Assembly (NCBI GenBank): GCA_036365145.1
Contig: JAEOAD010000240.1
Location: forward strand, 2,604,001-2,668,000
DNA: 64,000 bases
Source: Orientallactaga sibirica
Lineage: Eukaryota; Chordata; Mammalia; Rodentia; Dipodidae
Direction: 5' to 3'
Below, piece by piece: positions 10,549 through 22,559 of the stretch. Every line of letters starts with the position of its first letter. Position 1 is the stretch's first letter. Below the pieces are notes generated by a model. It did no database searches and had not been told where the DNA came from. It saw nothing but the letters and a program-made list of their open reading frames with translations. A program made the translations under genes and the position numbers.

Positions 10549-12174
10549 ATATCCTTTCCTTAACTGTGCCTGGTCTGGAAGTTCATCTCAGCAAACCTGA
10601 AGCTGTCTGCTACAGAAGTTGGTACCAGGAGTGGGGCAAAATGAACCTGACCATGTGGATGTTGGTCTTTTGGAACCTTTGTTTTGGAGGAATGGGCATG
10701 GACTTGGTGCTTGCAACTGAAGATACCTTCTGGAATAGTAAGCCAAGTTTTATGGACTATTCTGATGAGAGTTTGAGAATGCTTAGTGCCAACAGTATTG
10801 AACTTCAAGGCTTGACTTATGAACTTTCTATGGGGCAGGAAAGACTGCAGAGGACTTTGTTGGAACTGGGCTCCTAACATAAGGGCTGGCTGTAGTCTGC
10901 TGTCCAGGCCCAGATAATTTGATCAATATTAAATTTGTAATGAACTGAGGTGCTTGGCTAAAGATATTGGACTAAAAGATTTAAGATTTTAAGTTGGAAA
11001 ACCTCAAGCAAGTTAAAATTATAGGCACTGAAACTGGTTTTAGGTTGCTGAAGCTGCTATTGTCAAACACATTAGCAATCTTAAGGAAGATGGCCCAACT
11101 GTTTTACATTAAAACAATGGAGAAAATGCTTGAGGAAAGACTTTTAGAAATGCAAACTCTTTTGGAAAGAGTTGACTGGAGAAGGAACCTGCTCTTCAAG
11201 GTTACAATTTATTTCGTCCCTGAATTACAAATATGGCTGTGTCCTGCACACCTGATATTAGTTTTGGAAGCATAAAAAAATGCATGGAGTGATCGTAAAT
11301 TGCACATGGTTTCAGGAGCCACTGCTGAGATATGGCATGGGTCAGGGTGTGATGCTCTGATAGGCTGCAGAGCCTTTGGTAGATAGATCATGGTTTGTAT
11401 GGAGACCTGAAGACATTTTGGATATACCAGGACTGTGCAAGGGCTACCATGGAGTGCACTGTTGCCTGGGATGTAAGTTTTCCATGGCTACTCTGCCCAG
11501 CTGGTGGGGTGGAATTTAAAAACCTGGAGACTGTTAATCTCTGGTTTTATTGAACTTACTACAGAAGTTTGATGATTGCTGATGGTGGTTGAGTTTGCAT
11601 TGTTCTAGTCTCTCCTTACTATGCCTTATACCAGTTGAAAATGTTTACTCTGTGCCTTTATATGTTGAAAGTATTTAACTTGTTTGATTTTTACAGGACT
11701 CACAGCTAAGAGACAATCTTAAATTTCAGATGAGACTTGAGACTTTGGAAGACTGTAGGGACATTTAAAATTGGACTGAGTACAATTTACAATATGTGAT
11801 GGTTATAAATCTATTGGAGGCCAGGGTGGAATGTGGTAGTTTGAATAGATGTCCCCCACTATATTCAGTATTTTAGTAGTTTGTAGTTTGCATCTGCAGC
11901 CACCTAGCTGGATGCAGTGTCACTGGGTGGGTCGTAGGGTCCAGCCCTAAGGTGTGGTGGTGGATTTGAGATTCTATTCTAAAGATATGCAAAGTGTGCC
12001 TAGCTGGAGTTCCTACAGTGTGCTGGGCTGTGTTTCTTTTGGCTTTTTGGGCTTGTGCTTCTCCTGCCATTATGGTACTTCCCCTGGATCTGTAAGCATC
12101 CATAAATATCCTTTCCTCCATAACTGTGCCTGGTCTGAAAGTTCATCTCAGCAAACATGAAGCTGTCTGGTACA
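10180..12174 (+). mobile_element. Complete MaLR-type LTR retrotransposon, copy 1
   Basis: The 5' LTR (10180-10614, enlarged by a B1) and 3' LTR (11832-12174) both start TGTGGTAGTTTGAATAGATG and end in TACA. The whole is bounded by a perfect 5-bp duplication CAAAC (10175-10179 and 12175-12179). The internal part starts GAAGTTGGTACCAGGAGTGG, the Leu-type primer region of ERVL/MaLR elements. A purine-rich tract precedes the 3' LTR. The interior (10615-11831) carries only gag-like remnants. It lies just upstream of FAM184A exon 2, in sense-opposite orientation. Confidence 0.85.
10374..10546 (+). mobile_element. B1 SINE in the 5' LTR of MaLR copy 1
   Basis: B1 monomer with an (AAAT)n tail, flanked by AAATATCCTTTCCT (10360-10373 and 10547-10560). 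The same insertion, with the same flank, occurs in MaLR copy 2 at 15458-15665. Confidence 0.93.
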
Positions 12175-12194
12175 CAAACTTATATAATAACTTT

Positions 12195-12583
12195 TTGTTT
12201 TGTGATTTTTTCCCCCTTTTTAACATGTGTGTCGGTGGAGTATGGTGTGTATGTGGTATAGTGTGGCATGTGCATGTACAGATGTGTACACCTTGTGTTC
12301 ATGCACGTGGAAGCAAGAGGAGAGCACCACCTTCAGGTTGCTTCCTTGAGACAGGCTCACTAACTGAAATCAGAGCTACTATTTTCAGTCTGAATGGCTG
12401 ACCAGTAAACTCCATTGATCTCCCATCTCCAAGCCCCATCTCCTCCTCACCTTCTCATACAGGACCAGGGTTGTAGGTGTACATGGCCACACCCACTTTG
12501 TATATGGGTGCTGTGGATCAATTTCAGGTCCCCATGCTTACGTGGCAAGTGTTCTTATACACTGAGCTACCACCCCAGCCCCT
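12195..12583 (-). mobile_element. B3-like SINE-derived repeat
   Basis: Antisense copy: GTGTGTATGTGGTATAGTGT at one end and CACTGAGCTACCACCCCAGC at the other, the usual frame of rodent B3-type copies. Family assignment is tentative. Confidence 0.55.
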
Positions 12584-13037
12584 GGTTTGTGTTTTTGACA
12601 CAGGGTCTCACTATGTAGTTCAAGCTGCTCTTGAACTCATGGACTATATTCCTGGGGAATTTTACTAACAAATCTTTAATGGTCAGTCCCAGCTTCATTC
12701 AGTTTGCTTCAATACAAGTCTGTCATGCATGCTCTATGTATTGAGAATGGTGAATGGCATAGGCGGTGCAACAGTGAACTAGAGCCACTATCCAGTTATC
12801 AATACCTTCATTCAGCACAATGGAGACTGAACTTGAAGGAACAGTTACTCAATTACTTAGAACAAAAGTTTTCAAAATCATAGAGCAGAGGAGCAACAAA
12901 AATGGGAGAATTTATAGTAGGGGACTAGGGGAGGGGAAGATAGATTATGAGCTTTCTCTTAATTCTGAGGCAAATACTTTCACATCCTCATAACTAGAAT
13001 CAGTTTTTTAATTATTTATTTTTAAATGTTCGTTATG

Positions 13038-13182
13038 GCTGGGCATGGTGGCACACATGTTTAATCCCAGTACTTCAGAAGTTGAGGTAGGAGGATCACT
13101 GTGAGTTGGAGGCCAGGCTGAGACTACATAGAGAATTCCAGATCAGTCTGGGTTAGAGACCCTACCACAAAAAAAAAAAAAT
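13038..13182 (+). mobile_element. B1 SINE
   Basis: GCTGGGCATGGTGGCACAC start and A tail. Flanks AAATGTTCGTTATG and AAATGTTGATTATG are a likely eroded duplication. Confidence 0.88.
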
Positions 13183-13189
13183 GTTGATT

Positions 13190-14560
13190 ATGTATCTGCA
13201 TTGTACATGTTACTCTGCTACATAACATTTTCATGCAAGTACATAATATATGTTGATCACATTTTACTCATACCTCCCTGCACACACTTTTTCATCCCTT
13301 TGCTTTTCTGTTAGTTCCTTTTGTTCCTCTAGATGCTATTTCTTCTACTTTAATGTTATATACATTTCTTGCTTTGACTTTCTCATTATCTTTTGGAATT
13401 CATTCCTGCACTTGATAATGTGCTCTCATTCCACCATGCACTTAGTTCTTTCTTGGTTCTCTTCAGTTTCATTCAGCTCTCTGTTCATAGCCTCATTAAG
13501 AATGAATATTCTGGGCAGGAGAGATGGGTTAGCAGTTAAGGCGCTTGCATGCAAAGCCAAATGACCCAGGTTCGATTCCCCAAGACCCACATAAGCCAGA
13601 TGCTCAAAGGGGCACATGCATCTAGAGTTCATTTGTGGTGGCTGGAAGCCCTGGTGCACCCATTCTCTGTCTCTCTCTCTCTCTCAAATAAATAAATATT
13701 TTTTAAAAGATTGAATATTCTTATCACAATTGCATTTTGGAATTCTTTGTCTGGAGTTTCCTCTAAGTAGTTTTCATTGGATGCTTCAACTATGGGACTA
13801 TGCATTTTTGGTTGTGATATCTTGTTCTGGTTTCTTGTGATTGTTTTTGCATTTATGTTTGCCCATCAGGAGATAGTCCTTTTGTCTTGCTGAGAATACA
13901 GCATCAGTGGGGCTGTGGAGGCTGTGTTGAGTGGTCTGATCAGTTTTGTTACCAGTGCGTGTGGTATGGCAGTCTATCTGCAGGTGAGGGTTGGGCACAC
14001 TAGGAGCAGAGCAGGTTCCTCCTTGTTCCTGCTGTCTCTCCATGGGACTATATTAGGGAGTGTGATCACCTGAGTGTGACCTTCTTAGGACAGTGTATGT
14101 GTAGGCTGGGGAGTGAGGTCAGCACTAAAACAGGCCTGATTCTAAATCAGATTGTGCACAGGCCAGGTTGTACCTGAGTGACTGAATGGGGGTGGGAAAA
14201 CATTTACCTGGACCCTGGGCAGCCTACTCAGTGCACAGGTCTGGGGAGAGAAATCACCTTGGGGGCCCCTCCTCAGGGTGACACAAGTGGGAAAGCCAGC
14301 AAAATCAGTGCCAAATGGGTTTCCTAATCCAGGCCAGGGTTTTAACAGTGGTACTGAATGGTTATTAGGAGGAGTGTTCATCATGCCCAGGAAGTGTGAT
14401 CAGCTCAGGTGTCCCTACTCAAGGTGGCATAAGTGGACAGGCTGGGGAGAGAGGTCAGGCAAGGAGTGCTCACCATGCCTGGGGAGTGCTATCAGCTCAG
14501 TTGTCCCTACTCCCCTAATAGTTCTTTGGTAAAATTTGCCAGTGATTCCAACTAGGCTTG
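13190..14560 (-). repeat. Possible antisense L1 5' region, unassigned
   Basis: Flanking the SINE at 13513, pyrimidine-rich text such as TTCAGTTTCATTCAGCTCTC resembles the complement of an L1 ORF1 coiled-coil region. The 13750-14560 part is GC-richer with loosely repeated GGTGTCCCTACTC-like blocks. No host gene signal. Confidence 0.3.
13513..13712 (+). mobile_element. B2-like SINE
   Basis: Flanked by GAATATTCT (13504-13512 and 13713-13721). Confidence 0.92.
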
Positions 14561-14908
14561 GGCTTTTAGTCAGGGGATGGTGATGATGATGATAATGATG
14601 ATTATTACTTCAATCGCACTAATTGTTAGAGACCTGTTTAAACTGTTTATCTTATATGATTCAATTTTGTTAGGTCATATTGTCACATGAAACTTTTTCT
14701 CTGGGTAGATATGAACACACACATCTATTCATACAGATGACAGATCAAAGCATGGTTACACCAAAACCAGCTTGGGTGAACCAATGAGTTTACTGGGGTT
14801 ACTTACAGGGCAAGGTGAGAGATTACTTACAGGAGCATGGGTGATTCCAAGGCAGCTGCATCACTGAAAAGTCCATCCCAAAATAAGTGATGACTTACAG
14901 AAGCTGCA

Positions 14909-15636
14909 TGTGGTAGTTTGAATATATGGCCCCCAATATATTCAGTATTTCATTAGTTTGTAGTTTGCATCTGCAGCCACCTGGCTGGAAGCAGTGTCAC
15001 TGGGTGGATATTAAGGTGTGGTGGTGGGTTTGAGATTTCAATATAAAGATATGCAAAGTGTGCCTAGCTGGAGTTCCTGAAGTGTGCTGTGCTATGTGAC
15101 TTTTGGTTTTTTGGCTCTCTCTTTTCTGGTCCAGTATAAGTGGGCCAGCTTCTTCTGCCATTATGGAACGTCCCTGGATCTGTAAGCATCAATAAAAATC
15201 CCTCCCTCCATAACTGTGCCTGGTCTGGAAGTTCATCTCAGCAAACCTGAAGCTGTCTGCTACAGAAGTGGGGTGAAATGAACCTGACCATGTGGATTTT
15301 GGTCTTTTGGAACCTTTGTTTGCATCTGCAGCCACCTGGCTGAAGGCAGTGTCACTGGGCAGATCTTAAGGTGTGGTAGTAGGTTTGAGATTTCAATCTA
15401 AAGATATGCAAAGTGTGTTTTCCCTGGATCTTTAAGCTTCCATAAATATCCTTTCCTCAGCCAGGTGTGGTGGCGCATGCCTTTAATTCCAGCACTCAGA
15501 AGGCAGAGGTAGGAGGATCACCATGAGTTAAGGGTACCTTGATACTACATAGTAAATTCCAGGTCAGCCTGGGCTAGAGGAAAACCCTATGATGAAAAAC
15601 CAAAATAAATGAATGAATGAATAAATAAATAAATAA

Positions 15637-15667
<31 letters not shown>

Positions 15668-17019
15668 ATATCCTTTCCTCCATAACTGTGCCTGGTCTGG
15701 AAGTTCATCTCAGCAAACCTGAAGCTGTCTGCCACAGAAGTGGGGTGAAATGAACCTGACCATGTGGATTTTGGCCTTTTGGAACCTTTGTTTTGGAGGA
15801 ATGGGCGTGGACTTGGTGCTTGCAACTGAAGATGCCTCCTGGAATGGTAAGCCAAGTTTTATGGACTATTCTGATGAGAGTTTGAGAATGCTTAGTGCAG
15901 ACAGTATTGAACTTCAAGGCCTGCCTTATGAGCTTTCTAAGGTGAAGGAAAGATTGCAGAGGACTTTGTTGGAACTGGGATGGCTGCAGTCTGCTGCCCA
16001 GCCCCAGAGAGTTTGATCAAGGTTAATTTGTAATGGACTGATGTGTTTGGCTAAAGATACTGGACTAAGAAATTTAAGATTTTAAGTTGGAAAATCTCAA
16101 GTAAGTTAAAATTAGAGACACTGAGACTGGTTTTAGGTTACTGAAGGTGCTACTGTCAAGCACATTAGCAATCTTAAGGAAGATGACCCAACTGTTTTAT
16201 ATTTAAACAATGGAGAGGATGCCTGGCATGAGGCAGGGCATAATGCCTTGGTAGGCTGGAAGAGCCTTTGGAAGATGGACCATGGTTTTCATGGAGACCT
16301 GAAGATGTTTTAGATATACCAGGACTGTGCAAAGGCTACCATGGAGTGCACTGATGGCCTGGGATGGAAGTTTTCCCTGGCTACTCTGCCCAGCTGGAGG
16401 GGCGGAACTGGAAAACCTGGAGACTGTCAGTCTCTGTTTATATTGAACTTGTAGTACAGAAGTTTGATGATTGCTGATGGTGGTTGAGTTTGCATTGTTC
16501 TAGTCTCTCCTTGCTATGCCTTATACCACTTGAAAATGTTTACTCTGTGCCATTGTATGTTGAAAGTATTTACCTTGTTTGATTTTACAAGACTATCTTA
16601 AGTTGGACATGACCATGGGAACCTTTGAAACCAGACTGAATACAATTTACAATGTGTGATGGTTTAAAATCTATTGGGGGCCAGGGGCGGATGTCCCCCA
16701 ATATATTCAGTTTTTTATTAGTTTGTAGTTTGCATCTTCAGCCACTTGGCTGGAGGTAGTGTCACTGAGTGGATCTTAAGGTTTGGTGGTAGGTTTTAGA
16801 TTTCAGTCTAAAGATATGCAAAGTGTTCCTAGCTAGAGTTCCTGAAGTGTGCTGTGTTGTGTGGCTTTTGGCTATTCTCTCTCTCTTGCCTGGTCCTGTA
16901 AGAGCAGGTCAGCTTCTTGTACCATTATGGAACTTCCCCTGTATCTGTTAGCATTAGTAAATCACTTCCTCCATAACTGTGCTGGTCTAGAAGTTCATCC
17001 CAGCAAAACCTGGAGCACA
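14909..17019 (+). mobile_element. Mosaic MaLR-type element, copy 2, with three LTR segments
   Basis: Order: a B1-free LTR (14909-15264); a 54-bp internal stub; a partial LTR with a B1 (about 15319-15735) joined inside internal sequence; internal sequence (15736-16689); and a 3' LTR lacking its first bases (about 16690-17019). Both internal starts read GAAGTGGGGTGAAATG and lack a short block (TTGGTACCAGGA) present in copy 1. The middle LTR shares with copy 1 a deletion of over 100 bp after AAAGTGTG and the same B1. Confidence 0.8.
15458..15665 (+). mobile_element. B1 SINE in the middle LTR of MaLR copy 2
   Basis: Same insertion point and same AAATATCCTTTCCT flanks (15444-15457 and 15666-15679) as the B1 at 10374-10546. 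The tail has grown to a longer AAAT/GAAT array. Confidence 0.9.
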
Positions 17020-17339
17020 GTTCAGGACTTGCAGGCAGCAGGACTGGGTAGAGTCTTTCTCCACATAGCTATTTACTGTTTATATAACATTAGAGAAAGA
17101 TCTTATCCAAGTCTCTTTCCCCTCAGGAGGGAATGTTTTGATTCAGAGAAAATCAATATACAACACTAGTCAGTCTGTCCCTCAACAGTTGTTTACTGCT
17201 CCTCTAACCTTGGAGAGTGGTCCTGGGACCTTTTCAGTTGCAGCTCTATCACTTGTTGACTTCCTGAAGACCTCTTCCATTCAGGAGGGAAAATTTCCTA
17301 AGCATTTGCTATTGACACATATACATCTGAAAATTCATC

Positions 17340-18700
17340 CATTTCTTTTAAATTTTTCCAGTTTAGTGTAAGCTTGTAAGGTATAACATGATATTTTTAT
17401 GAACTTCATTAGTATATACTATCAGTTCTCCCTTTTCATGCTTAACTTTATTCTTTATTAATTTTGAACTTTACTGTATGCACAAATCATATGTTGGTGC
17501 CATTCTCCTGTATACATCTCTCTTATATCCCCTTTCCTGTCCTCATTCTACTAAGGGCCTTCCTTGATGGGGTAACTGGTATTTACGATGGGGTTATGAT
17601 TGCATCAATCTCTGTATGTGTGTGAGGGGAGGATGCCTGAGATTACTCCTTCCTGTCTATCCCATGGCTCTTAAAAGCTTTGCACCCTCTCTTCCACAAT
17701 GATCCTTGAGCCTTAGCAGGTATATTCTGAGTCTACTTTAACATTGATCTCTCTGCAACCTCTAAACTTCTGCTTTGATGAGTGTTGAGTGTCCTCAGTG
17801 TATACTGCCATCTCCCTGAAGCAGGTTGTCAAGCTAGCAGTGAGAGCAGCATTCATGTTTAAAATGCCACTTCCTCTGTGATGTCTCCTCCGTGATGACA
17901 GATGGGCTAGAGGTGGCTTATTTCATGTTAGGCAGTCGGCTATAATTGTGCGTCATATTGATGGACTGTGATTTGCCCCAGTTTTTGCTGTCATCTGTCA
18001 AAAAATTTAAAAAAAAAAAAAAGATTCTCCAACTGAGAGTGAGAGCAGCATGGATTAAAGGGTTTGATAAGCATGGTTAGCTGAGAAACATTTTGATGGG
18101 TGTAGTCACTCTTCTTGGCCAAAGACTCTTGAGAGCTTCTTTTTTGGAGTCTATTACCATCTTCTCCATAGGACTCTGACTTGCTTCTGAGTAAATGGTA
18201 TGAGTTCTCTCCCACTAAGCTGGCCTTTTATCCAATCAGAGAGCCACTGATGACCCATATGGGCTGTGTGCCACTATTGCACAGGTATATACACCTTTTC
18301 TGGCTGGATGATTTCATAGCTTGCAGGATCTCCTGCTTCGTCACATTGCTAGTCTTTCCAGCACTATGAAGGCTAGCCAGAAGAGAGCTGACTTGCTCCT
18401 AAGTTCCAGCATCATCTCTCAATGTCCTGTGCCAGTAGCCTGTAATATATTCAGCATTTAGCATTGGCCAGTAACCAAGTGCTTTGACAATAGCCTACAT
18501 TGTTTTGGGGATGTTATAAGTCTCCCTAACCATCAGCTCACTGGTCTGGCACTGGGAATTACAAGCCAAAGCCCATGGTTTTAGGATTAGGCTTTCTCCC
18601 ACCCTCTCCAGGACCCTTCTACCCCTGGAAATCCCACCTCCCTCTTATTAAGGGTTCTCTATTTTAGTTTGCTATCGAGGAGGAAAGTTTCAAGTATGCT
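17340..18700 (-). repeat. Partly L1-like stretch, mostly unassigned
   Basis: AATTTTTCCAGTTTAGTGTA (about 17348) resembles antisense L1 ORF2, so the start may be an L1 piece. The rest to 18700 has no coding signal and no repeat that I can name. Confidence 0.35.
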
Positions 18701-19740
18701 GATTCAAGCTGTCATTAGTTTTGTGTATCTCCCATGCTTAAGTTTATTAACTTGGGTCTTCTCTCTCTTTCTTTAGTTTGGATAAAGTTTTGTTGATCTG
18801 TTTATCTTTTCAAAGCAGCAGCTACTTGTTTCATTGACTCTCTGTAATTTTTTGTTTATTTCTATCTCATTAATTTATATACTGATCTCAATAATTTCTT
18901 CTAGTCTACTGATCTGACAGTTCTTATTGCTTGTTCTTATTTTTCCAAAACTCTAAGGGTGGATCATTAAGGTATTCAGAATCTCTCCAATTTGTTTTTA
19001 GTGTAGGCACATAGAATTATAACTTTCCTTTAGGGCTACTTTCATTGTATAGTACAGGTTTTACTATAGTGTGTTTTCATTTTCATTCAATTTTATGATT
19101 TTTTTCTTTCCTTCTGTGTTCATGAATAACCCATTCATCATTCAACAGTTTGCTGTTCAGTCTCCATGCATTAGCACATCTTCTGTAGCTTTTCTTACAG
19201 TTTGTTTTTAGCTTTAATCCATTGTAATCAGTTAGACTATAAGAAACTCTTCCAAGTTTCTTATATTTGTGAAGATTTGCTTTCTTTTTTCTTTTTCCTT
19301 TTTTTTTGAGTCATAGAGCAAGACAAATAGAGAATGGGTGAGCCAGCATCCTCTCAGCTGCTATGAATGAACTCTAGACGCACGCGCCCCCTTGTGGGCA
19401 AGTGCAGCATTGCGCCCTTGCGTCACTTTGTGTCTGGCTAAACGTGGGACCTGGAGAATCGAACAGGCGTCCTGAGGCTTAGCAGGCAGGTGCCTTAACT
19501 ACTAAGCAATCTCTCCAGCCCTTCTTTATTTTGTTATTTATTTAAGAAAAAGTTCCATGGGCTGCTCAGAAGAATATATAGCCTGCAATGTTTGGATGAA
19601 ATGTTCTACAGATACTCTTAGGTCCCAACACATGATCCTGCCTGAAAGTATGATGACCAGGAGGCATGAATGGAGAAGAAATCATTTCTTATACTGTACC
19701 TTAGAGAACTTAAAGCAAGTTCAAGTTAAGCCACTGAACT
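18700..19740 (-). mobile_element. Antisense L1 ORF2 fragment split by a SINE
   Basis: The plus strand reads as the complement of L1 ORF2: TTGATCTGTTTATCTTTTCA, CAGTTTGCTGTTCAGTCTCC, and after the SINE GAAAAAGTTCCATGGGCTGC. A SINE lies between, at 19290-19522. Confidence 0.65.
19290..19522 (-). mobile_element. B2-like SINE, long subfamily
   Basis: Contains the extra block GCAGCATTGCGCCCTTGCGT seen also at 38816, 39733 and 43155. It splits an L1 ORF2 fragment. Confidence 0.9.
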
Positions 19741-19752
19741 ATACTCAGCTGG

Positions 19753-20106
19753 TGTGGTAGTTTGAATGCATGTCCCCTAATAGATTCAGCAGTTTTATTA
19801 AAGCTTACAACTTGGATTTCCAACTATCTGGCTGGGGGAGGTGTCATTGTGGATGGATCCTAGGGTACAGCCCTAAGGTGTGCTTGAGGGTAAACCTGGA
19901 ATTCCAGCCAAAGGTATAAAGAGCAAAGTCTGAGTTCTGCCTGGGCTCCCTGCTATTTTACTACCAATTTTTGCTCTTGGTAGTGTGTTTTCTCTTTTTC
20001 ACCATTTTGTAACTTCCCCTGGATCTATAAGCCTAAAGTAAATCCTGTTCCTCCCATAAATTGTGTCTGGTTTAGAGTTTCATCCCAGCAGCATGAAGCT
20101 AACTGT
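19753..20106 (+). mobile_element. Solo LTR related to the MaLR copies
   Basis: Starts TGTGGTAGTTTGAATGCATG and contains CTTCCCCTGGATCTATAAGC and a TAGAGTTTCATCCCAGCA end block like the MaLR LTRs at 10-17 kb. It sits directly upstream of the decayed retrovirus. Confidence 0.7.
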
Positions 20107-21052
20107 GGCGTTGGCTATAGTTCAGAGGGAAGAAGCCCTAGTAGCATTCCTACTCCCTGGCAATAGTGCCAGGGACTCAGGAGAAAAAGATCATTTTTAA
20201 AGATAATTTATGACTCAATCAGCTCCTGATATTTGTATTAAAAAATAAAACTCCAAAAACTGATAGTCCAAATAGGCAAGTCCTTGGACCAGTTGGTACA
20301 AGCTGCTACTGTGGTCTATTACAACAGGGATCTAAAGAAGGAGAGAAAGGATATAGAAAAAAGAGAAGAGGAAATCCTGGCAGCTACGTGGGCAATTCTT
20401 CAAGAAACTGGGCCCATCTTGGGAGTTTGTTTTCTCTGAGGGCAGGAAGGCCATTATAGGCAGCAGTGTTCCCACAGGCAGAAGCCTCTCCTGGAGCCAT
20501 GTCCTGTTTACAAGGGAAACTACTGGGAGGCCATTTACCCCAGAACCAAAGAGCTCTGGGGTCACCTCCATTCAAAGCTTGCTGATGGGGGCCCAGGGCT
20601 ATCCATTCTGGCTCCTGTGACGGATAACCAACTTGAGGAGCCCAGGTAGTCATTAGTGTTGGAAGTCGACAAGTCAACTGCCTTATTTATACAGGAGTAC
20701 ATTCTTTGGTCCTACCCTTCTCCTCCAGACTTTAGATCCTGAAGTAAAGTAACTGGGGCATACCGGGCAAGCACCTAGAGCATTGTTTCACCCAAGCTCC
20801 TAGATCTCCACTTCTGACACTCTTTTTGGTAATCCCTATAATGTCAGTTCCATTGCTGGGCAGAGATATAGTTACTATCTTTTCTAAAGGCCCAACTCTT
20901 GCTGTCCTCTAGAGAGTTCCAATGTTTGCCTTTGAGAGAGATCAATGTGGACCCCAAAGTCTTGGACTGATAGGCAAAGACCTTATAGCTGTCACACTCA
21001 TCATACACTCCCAAGATCCAACCCAGTTCCCTCATCAAAAATAATGTCCCTT

Positions 21053-21283
21053 GGACTGGAGAGATGGCTTAGTGGTTAAGGCACTTGCCTGACAAGCTTA
21101 AGGACTCATGTTCGACTCTCCAGGCCACACGTAAGCCAGACACACAGTGATGTAGTGTACAAGGTCCCACATGCACACAAGAGGGCACACACATCTGTAG
21201 CAGTGGTTGGAGGCCCTGGCATTCCAATTCTCTCTCTCTCTCATAAATAAAATAAAAATTTAAATTAAAAAAAATTTAAAAAG
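21053..21283 (+). mobile_element. B2-like SINE inside the decayed retrovirus
   Basis: Complete head and tail, with an extended middle (GTGATGTAGTGTACAAGGTC) between protease-like and RT-like sequence. Confidence 0.9.
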
Positions 21284-21716
21284 GCCACCCATTAAGGCCA
21301 AAGTTAGAGTCAGCCCAATTCTAATAATGTAAAGGCTAAAAGAACAAGGTCTCTTGAATGAATATACTAGCCCCTATAACATTCCTATTTTGGGAGTCAT
21401 CTGAATGGGTCAAGACAATGGAGGCTGGTTCAAGACCTCAGACTTATTAATTAAGCAGTCATGCCACTCCACTCAACTTACCCAAATCCCTACACTCTTA
21501 TAACACAGGTACCTTCTAGCACCACCCATTACTCAGTATTAGATCTCAAAGATGCCTTCTTTTGCATCCTGTTACATCCTGACATTAAGTTCCTGCCTGC
21601 ATTTGAAGACTCCACTCAGATGTCAAGATAGGTCACCTAGACTGTCTTCCCACAAGGGTTCCTAGGTAGTTCACATTTGCTTGGCCTAGCTCTTCCTCAA
21701 GACTTGCTTGAATGGG

Positions 21717-22043
21717 TGTGGTAGTTTGAACGTGAATGCATGTCTCCCACAGCCAGAGGTATTTTCATTAAGCTTGACACTTGACTTCCCAACAGCCTGC
21801 TGGAGGATGTGTCACTGGGGATGAATCTTAAGTCCAGCGCTAAGGTGTGCTCACAGTAAGGTTGAGCTCTGTTTGTTGGCTGTTGGTGCTTGGTGGTGTT
21901 GGTTTTTCTCTGTCTGCTATGGATGCATCTATGGAAGTGAGCCAGCTTCTTCTACCATTGATGGTGCTTCCCCTGGATTCTGTAAACTTGAAATAATCCC
22001 TTTCCTCCCATAAGCTGTTTCTGGTAGGATGTCCAGTAATACA
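21717..22043 (+). mobile_element. Solo MaLR-type LTR inserted in reverse transcriptase
   Basis: Starts TGTGGTAGTTTGAACGTG and ends near AATACA, with CTTCCCCTGGATTCTGTAAA inside. It splits the decayed RT between its LPQG-like block and its YVGN box. Confidence 0.75.
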
Positions 22044-22559
22044 AAGGTACTGCATCAATATGCCTATCTGGAGACCACTTTCCTTCAATATGTAGGTAAT
22101 CTCCTACCATGTGGGCCCTCAACCTGCTCTTCAGATACCAACCAGCTCAAACCTAAGATAAGTTTCAACCTTCTTTCTTGGTATTCAAGGTACTTAAGAA
22201 TGAGCAATCCTAGCCCTAACTCAGAGCACCATACTTGGACATAGCGCTGGCCATTATCTTTCTAGTTTTTATCATTTTCCTTGCCATTTATAATACAGTC
22301 ATCGACCACCTTTATCTCACAATATTAAATATCCAATACCTTGAGCTGAACCTCAAGCTTTTACTCAGATGTTATTAATACTCCTTCATATGTTTCAGGT
22401 GTAATTCCAAATGCCAAAAATATAGAGACACTCTAGTACCCATAAGCTGACCACCAGGCTAAAATGTTCTACCATGGGCTCATAGATAGCCAGAGGAATC
22501 CTGACTGCTATAGTCTAACATCATCCCCTTATCTGCACCAAGAAGTGAGCAGTCATCAA

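Noticed and set aside
10566..10877. Open frame of about 100 codons, repeated at 15750-16016
   Set aside because: Both lie in the internal part of MaLR elements; their likeness comes from copying of the element, not from a host gene.
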